Part shown: positions 13,104 to 16,188 of the stretch, one piece after another
Layout of the letters: every line of letters starts with the position of its first letter
Numbering within the stretch: the stretch's first letter is position 1
The notes under the pieces: model-generated
Told to the model about the DNA's origin: nothing
What the model saw: only the letters and a program-made list of their open reading frames with translations
Database searches by the model: none
Assembly: GCA_900547855.1 (NCBI GenBank)
Contig: URIK01000024.1
Location: 1-16,188, forward strand
Direction: 5' to 3'
Origin: an uncultured Collinsella sp.
GTDB taxonomy: Bacteria > Actinomycetota > Coriobacteriia > Coriobacteriales > Coriobacteriaceae
DNA length: 16,188 nt
Position numbers and translations under genes: made by a program

Positions 13104-14465
13104 CTAGACCGGCTTGACCTCCAGCTTTATCCCCTCGGCACAGGAGTCGCCCAAAACATCCGTAAGGGCCCAGGTCGCATATAGCGGCAAATAGAGAACC
13201 GCTCCGTTACGCTCAACGTTGCCTCTCGAGAAAACAATCCCGAGCCTTACGCCATATTCGGCCGTATCAAGCACATGACCGAGCGCAGCGTGCGCGTGGT
13301 AATAGGAGCCCGATTTAACCTCGATCGGAACAGCCGTCCCATCCGGTCCATCGACCACAAAGTCCACTTCACCGCGCTTTTTTGTCTGATAGTAGTAAAG
13401 CTGGCGATTTTGGGCAGCCAGCTGCTGGGCCACCACGTTTTCGTAAATGCCGCCCAGATTGGGCTCCTTGCTATCAAGATACGCCGCTTGGGCGACTCCA
13501 ACGGGGTAGCGCGCCATCAACATGCCCGTATCCGATTGGTATAGCTTGAACTGCGATGGCCGTGCCGTCTTGAGCAGGGGCGACTTTGGCTCGGTTACGA
13601 TATCGGCTTTGAGAGCAACGCCGGCATCGACAAGCCAGACAAAATCTCGCTGGTACTTCTCATAATGCGCCTTGGGGTCAATGGAATTGAGCACGAAACG
13701 CTTGTGTTCGCCCTCAAGCATAATGGGGAGCTGATCGTAGATGCTCTGCACCTGAAGGGCACGCCCGCTTGCATACTTGGAAATATCCCGTCGGTACTGT
13801 TCGTTGAGCTCGGACTGTAGCTGACGAACAGAGGCAAGGTCGCCCTGCGTGTCAAGGAAACGCTGCACGACCTCCGGCATTCCGCCGACAACGGTATAGG
13901 TCCTGAAGTTTGCCATCATCGCGTCATGAATGTAACCAGGAATGGGCTTCTCGCTGATACACGCATCGCGTATCGTTTGGCGAGCCCCCTCGCTCACCCC
14001 GGTTGCCCAGCAAAACTCCTCAAAATCGAGCGGGAACATCCTAAGCTCGTGGACATACCCCACGGGATAGGACCTGACACCCTTGAACTGGGTCCCGAGC
14101 ATTGACCCCGAAAACACCCAGTGGCAGCGCCCATCCTCAACAAGGAACTTTGCCATCGTCATGATGTCGGGGGCTTCTTGGACCTCATCGATAAACACAA
14201 GCGTTTTGCCTGGCGCAATCGACTTTCCCGAAAGAAGCGTCACCCTGCTGATGAAATCATCGGCATCCCGCGCCTCGAGAAGAGCATCTTTTGCCTGGCG
14301 ATTTTCCATGAGGTTAAGCTCGATGTAGGTTGCATGGTTGGCTTTGCCAAATGCGCGAATCGAATAGCTTTTGCCGATCTGGCGAGAACCCGTAATGAAC
14401 AAGGCCTTTTGCTCGGAAGACTTCAGCCAACGCTCCAGCTCTGCCGCTATTTTCCTGCGCAGCAT
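13104..14465 (-). CDS. AAA ATPase with DUF4143 C-terminal domain
   Basis: A 453-residue ATP-binding protein of the AAA_14/DUF4143 type, near the usual family length. Walker A is GSRQIGKS at 26-33, following LFIT. Walker B is LVFIDEVQEAPD at 89-100, and VFSGSMLG near 117-124 fits sensor 1. The family's RMFPLDFEEF segment is at 142-151. The DUF4143 region (about 220-440) ends with IYENVVAQQL (340-349) and GEVDFVV...PIEVKSGS (365-387), an E/D-x(n)-ExK pattern resembling PD-(D/E)xK nucleases. The biological role of this widespread family is poorly known. GAGGAGG three bases before the ATG makes the start firm. Three regularly spaced repeats lie just upstream. It appears to be a single-gene unit. 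Confidence 0.9.
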   Translation of the reverse strand: MLRRKIAAELERWLKSSEQKALFITGSRQIGKSYSIRAFGKANHATYIELNLMENRQAKDALLEARDADDFISRVTLLSGKSIAPGKTLVFIDEVQEAPDIMTMAKFLVEDGRCHWVFSGSMLGTQFKGVRSYPVGYVHELRMFPLDFEEFCWATGVSEGARQTIRDACISEKPIPGYIHDAMMANFRTYTVVGGMPEVVQRFLDTQGDLASVRQLQSELNEQYRRDISKYASGRALQVQSIYDQLPIMLEGEHKRFVLNSIDPKAHYEKYQRDFVWLVDAGVALKADIVTEPKSPLLKTARPSQFKLYQSDTGMLMARYPVGVAQAAYLDSKEPNLGGIYENVVAQQLAAQNRQLYYYQTKKRGEVDFVVDGPDGTAVPIEVKSGSYYHAHAALGHVLDTAEYGVRLGIVFSRGNVERNGAVLYLPLYATWALTDVLGDSCAEGIKLEVKPV

Positions 14466-14487
14466 AGGACCTCCTCAGTGTCATCAA

Positions 14488-14570
14488 ATGAAATGCAAAG
14501 TTTTATACGCTTGATTATCGATGAAATGCAGAGTTTTTAGAACCTAAAATCGGATGAAATGCAGAGATTT
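14488..14570 (-). promoter_or_regulatory. Three ATGAAATGCARAGWTTT motifs at 33-base spacing upstream of the DUF4143 gene
   Basis: The 17-base motif begins at 14488, 14521 and 14554, exactly 33 bases apart; bases between motif copies are not conserved apart from ATCG before copy 2. The first copy ends 23 bases upstream of the gene's start codon, and a -10-like TATAAA (minus strand, near 14505) lies between copies 1 and 2. About three helical turns separate copies, so a bound protein would sit on one face. Probable operator array, perhaps for autoregulation; this role is inferred. Confidence 0.65.
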
Positions 14571-14606
14571 GAGATTACAAGCACAATAGAAGGAACACCA
14601 CCGGCG

Positions 14607-14639
14607 AATGTGACAAAGGGACTGTCCCTTTGTCACATT
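14607..14639. repeat. Family B palindrome, copy 4
   Basis: AATGTGACAAAGGGAC (14607-14622), one central T, GTCCCTTTGTCACATT (14624-14639). The 16-base arms are perfect, the cleanest copy here. It lies eight bases past the stop of the TIGR04076-type gene and upstream of the DUF4143 gene. Confidence 0.9.
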
Positions 14640-14647
14640 GCGCTCGA

Positions 14648-14977
14648 CTATTCGTCGACGATCTCGGCAAGCCAGACGTTCAGCGTATCGACCTCGGGGC
14701 AGCAGAACTTTGCCGTACCAGGCTCGTTGCCGGGCACGGTTCCGCCATAGCGCAAGATATCGATATAGGGAAAGCCCACATGGCAGGCCATGGCGCACAT
14801 CTTGCCGCGATCTCGGTCGAAGTCAAAAACGTCGCCCGGCTTGTGCCCGTGATGGCAGCGGCATGTGCCCAACTGGTCCACGCAACTCACGCGGATACGT
14901 GGACGCTTTCCACGCGGCGCGCCGAGCGGCTTGCCCCCGCCCGCAGGCCTGGCGCCGTTCTCGCCAGCGTTACTCAT
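14648..14977 (-). CDS. TIGR04076-type small cysteine-rich protein
   Basis: A 109-residue protein. After a Gly/Pro/Arg-rich tail (residues 1-25) it shows the TIGR04076 pattern: RIRVSCVDQLGTCRCHHGHKPGDVFDF in pieces (27-53), then GKMCAMACHVGFPYIDILRYGGTVPG (58-83) and CCPEVDTLNVWLAE (92-105). There are seven cysteines (32, 39, 41, 61, 65, 92, 93) plus several histidines, which suggests metal or cofactor binding, but no function is established for the family to my knowledge. The ATG overlaps the end of the upstream pyridoxamine-kinase gene in ATGAGTAA, so the two are translationally coupled. The start is fixed by that overlap. Confidence 0.75.
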   Translation of the reverse strand: MSNAGENGARPAGGGKPLGAPRGKRPRIRVSCVDQLGTCRCHHGHKPGDVFDFDRDRGKMCAMACHVGFPYIDILRYGGTVPGNEPGTAKFCCPEVDTLNVWLAEIVDE

Positions 14978-15794
14978 GGTCGATCACATCCAGGCAGGCC
15001 TCGATGGGAAGGCCGGCCGACTTGTCCTCTTGGTCGGCATTGCGCTCGATAAGCTCCGCTACCACACGCATGGCATCGGACGTCGCGCGCTGCAGACTCC
15101 AGCCTGCCATAACGCGGCCGACGAGCACCGCCGAGAACGTGTCGCCCGTGCCCGGGAAATACACCGGAATGAGCTCAAAGGGAATCGTGAAGTACTCCCC
15201 CGCTACATGGTCGTAACCGATAACCGCGTTCGTGCCATTGACCACGGCGCTCGTAATGACCACCGACTTGGCACCCAGCTCGCGCACAGCGTCCACAAGG
15301 GCGCGGGCCTCATCGGGCGTAATTTGCTCGGCGATAGGCCTATCGGCAAGCAGGCACGCCTCGGTATAGTTGGGCACCGCGTAGTCTGCGCACTCCAGCA
15401 GGCGCCGCATAAGGCCAATCGTGGACTCGGGCACGCCCGCATAGAGCTTGCCGTTGTCGCCCATGATGGGGTCAACGAACACCTTGGTGCCCTTTTGCGC
15501 ACGGCGGTGGCAGAAGTCCGAGATGATGCGCGTCTCTTCCTCGGTCACGATAAAGCCGGTCGAGATGGCGTCGAACTCAAAGCCGAGCTCCTCCCAGATA
15601 GCGAGGCTCTGGCGGACATACTCCGTGGTGTCGTGGATGTAGAACTTGGGGTAGTTGAGCGTATCGGAAACGAGGGCCGTCGGCAGGTTGTGAATGCGAT
15701 AGCCCATGTGCGACAGCACCGGCAGCATGGCGGAAAGCGCGACCTTGCCGTAACCGCACATATCGTTGATCAGCAGCAGCTGAGTGTTCTTCAT
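14970..15794 (-). CDS. pdxY: Pyridoxamine/pyridoxal kinase-like PfkB family protein
   Basis: A 274-residue ribokinase-superfamily kinase. It matches the pyridoxal-kinase branch: LLINDMCGYGKVALSAMLPVL at the N-terminus in pieces (7-27), ALVSDTLNYP (40-49), VFVDPIMGDNGKLYAG at 105-120 and the anion-hole and catalytic-base motif GTGDTFSAV at 215-223 with D218. The reaction would be ATP-dependent 5'-phosphorylation of pyridoxamine or pyridoxal in vitamin B6 salvage. AAGGGGG precedes the ATG. The gene overlaps the start of the TIGR04076-type gene by eight bases. Activity on another hydroxymethyl compound, such as a hydroxymethylpyrimidine, cannot be excluded, but the PIMGDNGKLY segment favours pyridoxal-type substrates. 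Confidence 0.87.
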   Translation of the reverse strand: MKNTQLLLINDMCGYGKVALSAMLPVLSHMGYRIHNLPTALVSDTLNYPKFYIHDTTEYVRQSLAIWEELGFEFDAISTGFIVTEEETRIISDFCHRRAQKGTKVFVDPIMGDNGKLYAGVPESTIGLMRRLLECADYAVPNYTEACLLADRPIAEQITPDEARALVDAVRELGAKSVVITSAVVNGTNAVIGYDHVAGEYFTIPFELIPVYFPGTGDTFSAVLVGRVMAGWSLQRATSDAMRVVAELIERNADQEDKSAGLPIEACLDVIDHE

Positions 15795-15923
15795 GAGTGT
15801 CCCCCTTGGTTCGGGCGCGGCGCGGCAGCGCCACAGTGCGACTAAGTGTAGCGCAGGGAACGTTACGAGCGAAGTCGGGCAGCGTGAAGGGCAAATTGTT
15901 GCAGAAAGGTTACGGGAAGGAAG

Positions 15924-15981
15924 TTAGTCGTTTGGGACGTTCTTAAATGACTAGTCAAACAAGAACGTCCCCAACGACTAA
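15924..15981. repeat. Family A long palindrome, copy 2
   Basis: Arms 15924-15944 and 15961-15981 pair over 21 bases with one mismatch. The 16-base loop AAATGACTAGTCAAAC differs from that of the 9010-9065 copy by one base. The right arm reads AAGAACGTCCCCAACGACTA, identical to the other copy. Confidence 0.88.
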
Positions 15982-16004
15982 CCCAACGACTATCAGCGCA
16001 AGGA

Positions 16005-16046
16005 GTGTCCCCAAGTGCCGGCACATAAGGAACGTCCCTAATTGCC
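16005..16046. repeat. Degenerate GTCCCCAA half-sites
   Basis: GTGTCCCCAAGTGCC (16005-16019) and AACGTCCCTAATTGCC (16031-16046) repeat the family A core in the same orientation. The first is preceded by CAAGG, as is the GTCCCCAATGAC copy near 2991, which supports a common origin for the two regions. Confidence 0.55.
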
Positions 16047-16074
16047 ACCTAAGTGCCAAAACGACTGGTCGGGC

Positions 16075-16099
16075 AACACCGATGTCTTGGCGAAGTCAG
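16075..16099. repeat. Element E, copy 2
   Basis: AACACCGATGTCTTGGC and the next eight bases match 3031-3055 at 20 of 25 positions. It lies 94 bases right of the family A palindrome in the same relative order as copy 1. Confidence 0.55.
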
Positions 16100-16188
16100 A
16101 CACTATGACCCAATCCAGGGGCACGGAAACGACAGGAGCCCCCGCTCGTGACCGCGGGTCGGGGCTGCGACAATGATGTTGAAGTGCC

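Larger units (their letters stand above)
15795..16188. other. Non-coding repeat region at the right end
   Basis: About 390 bases upstream of pdxY with no convincing gene on either strand. It contains a complete family A palindrome, degenerate GTCCCCAA half-sites and element E, listed separately. A pdxY promoter should lie near 15800-15900, but no clear -35/-10 pair was found. Confidence 0.6.

Noticed and set aside
14488..14586. Possible CRISPR array (33-base periodic repeat)
   Set aside because: Only 17 bases of each 33-base unit are conserved, leaving 16-base gaps, there are only three units and no cas genes; an operator array fits better.
4465..14639. Family B palindromes as rho-independent terminators
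   Set aside because: None is followed by a T run, and one lies between divergent genes where no terminator is needed. A terminator role is not supported, though hairpin formation is likely.
14544..14798. 84-codon minus-strand frame overlapping the TIGR04076-type gene
   Set aside because: It runs through family B copy 4 in another frame and has no family features.
16129..16168. Imperfect GC hairpin around AGCCCC and GGGGCT at the right edge
   Set aside because: The inner pairing needs bulges and the stem is short; it cannot be distinguished from chance in GC-rich sequence.

Overview
The window is high-GC, tightly packed bacterial chromosome. Its gene content, actinobacterial-looking protein sequences and several families of intergenic palindromes suggest a gut member of the Coriobacteriia, probably Collinsella or a close relative. 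That assignment is inference from protein and repeat style; there is no rRNA or other marker here. No tRNA, rRNA, insertion sequence, CRISPR array or phage gene was seen.

Left part (1-4498, all minus strand): a translation-factor neighbourhood. prfA (release factor 1) is followed by a strong terminator, prmC (the methyltransferase that modifies the release factor GGQ glutamine), and a YrdC/Sua5-type threonylcarbamoyl-AMP synthase cut by the left edge. A HicA/HicB toxin-antitoxin pair with its own promoter and palindromic operator sits between prmC and the YrdC gene. The 672 bases between prmC and prfA are non-coding and full of degenerate repeats.

Centre left (4499-8891, minus): a polar amino-acid ABC transporter (lipoprotein binding protein, permease, ATPase) followed by an M20 metallopeptidase, spaced like one transcription unit. 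This is plausibly uptake plus intracellular hydrolysis of a peptide-like or N-acylated amino-acid substrate.

Centre right (9085-12955): a LacX-type aldose 1-epimerase and an unrecognised single-pass membrane protein with an acidic N-terminus (both minus), then a divergent MFS exporter and low-molecular-weight protein tyrosine phosphatase pair (plus).

Right part (13104-15794, minus): an AAA/DUF4143 ATPase preceded by three copies of a 17-base motif at exact 33-base spacing, then a pyridoxamine-kinase-like PfkB protein translationally overlapped with a TIGR04076-type cysteine-rich small protein.

The most notable non-gene content is the set of intergenic repeats: four copies of a TGTGACAAAGGGAC palindrome, two full copies of a long palindrome with a conserved 16-base loop, two further long hairpins each next to a TGTGACAAAGGGAC copy, and degenerate GTCCCCAA half-sites associated with a 25-base element. 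No clearly novel multi-gene defence or metabolic system is present. The best candidates for something undescribed are the repeat families, the DUF4143 upstream repeat array, and the large inserts in PrmC and the YrdC protein.
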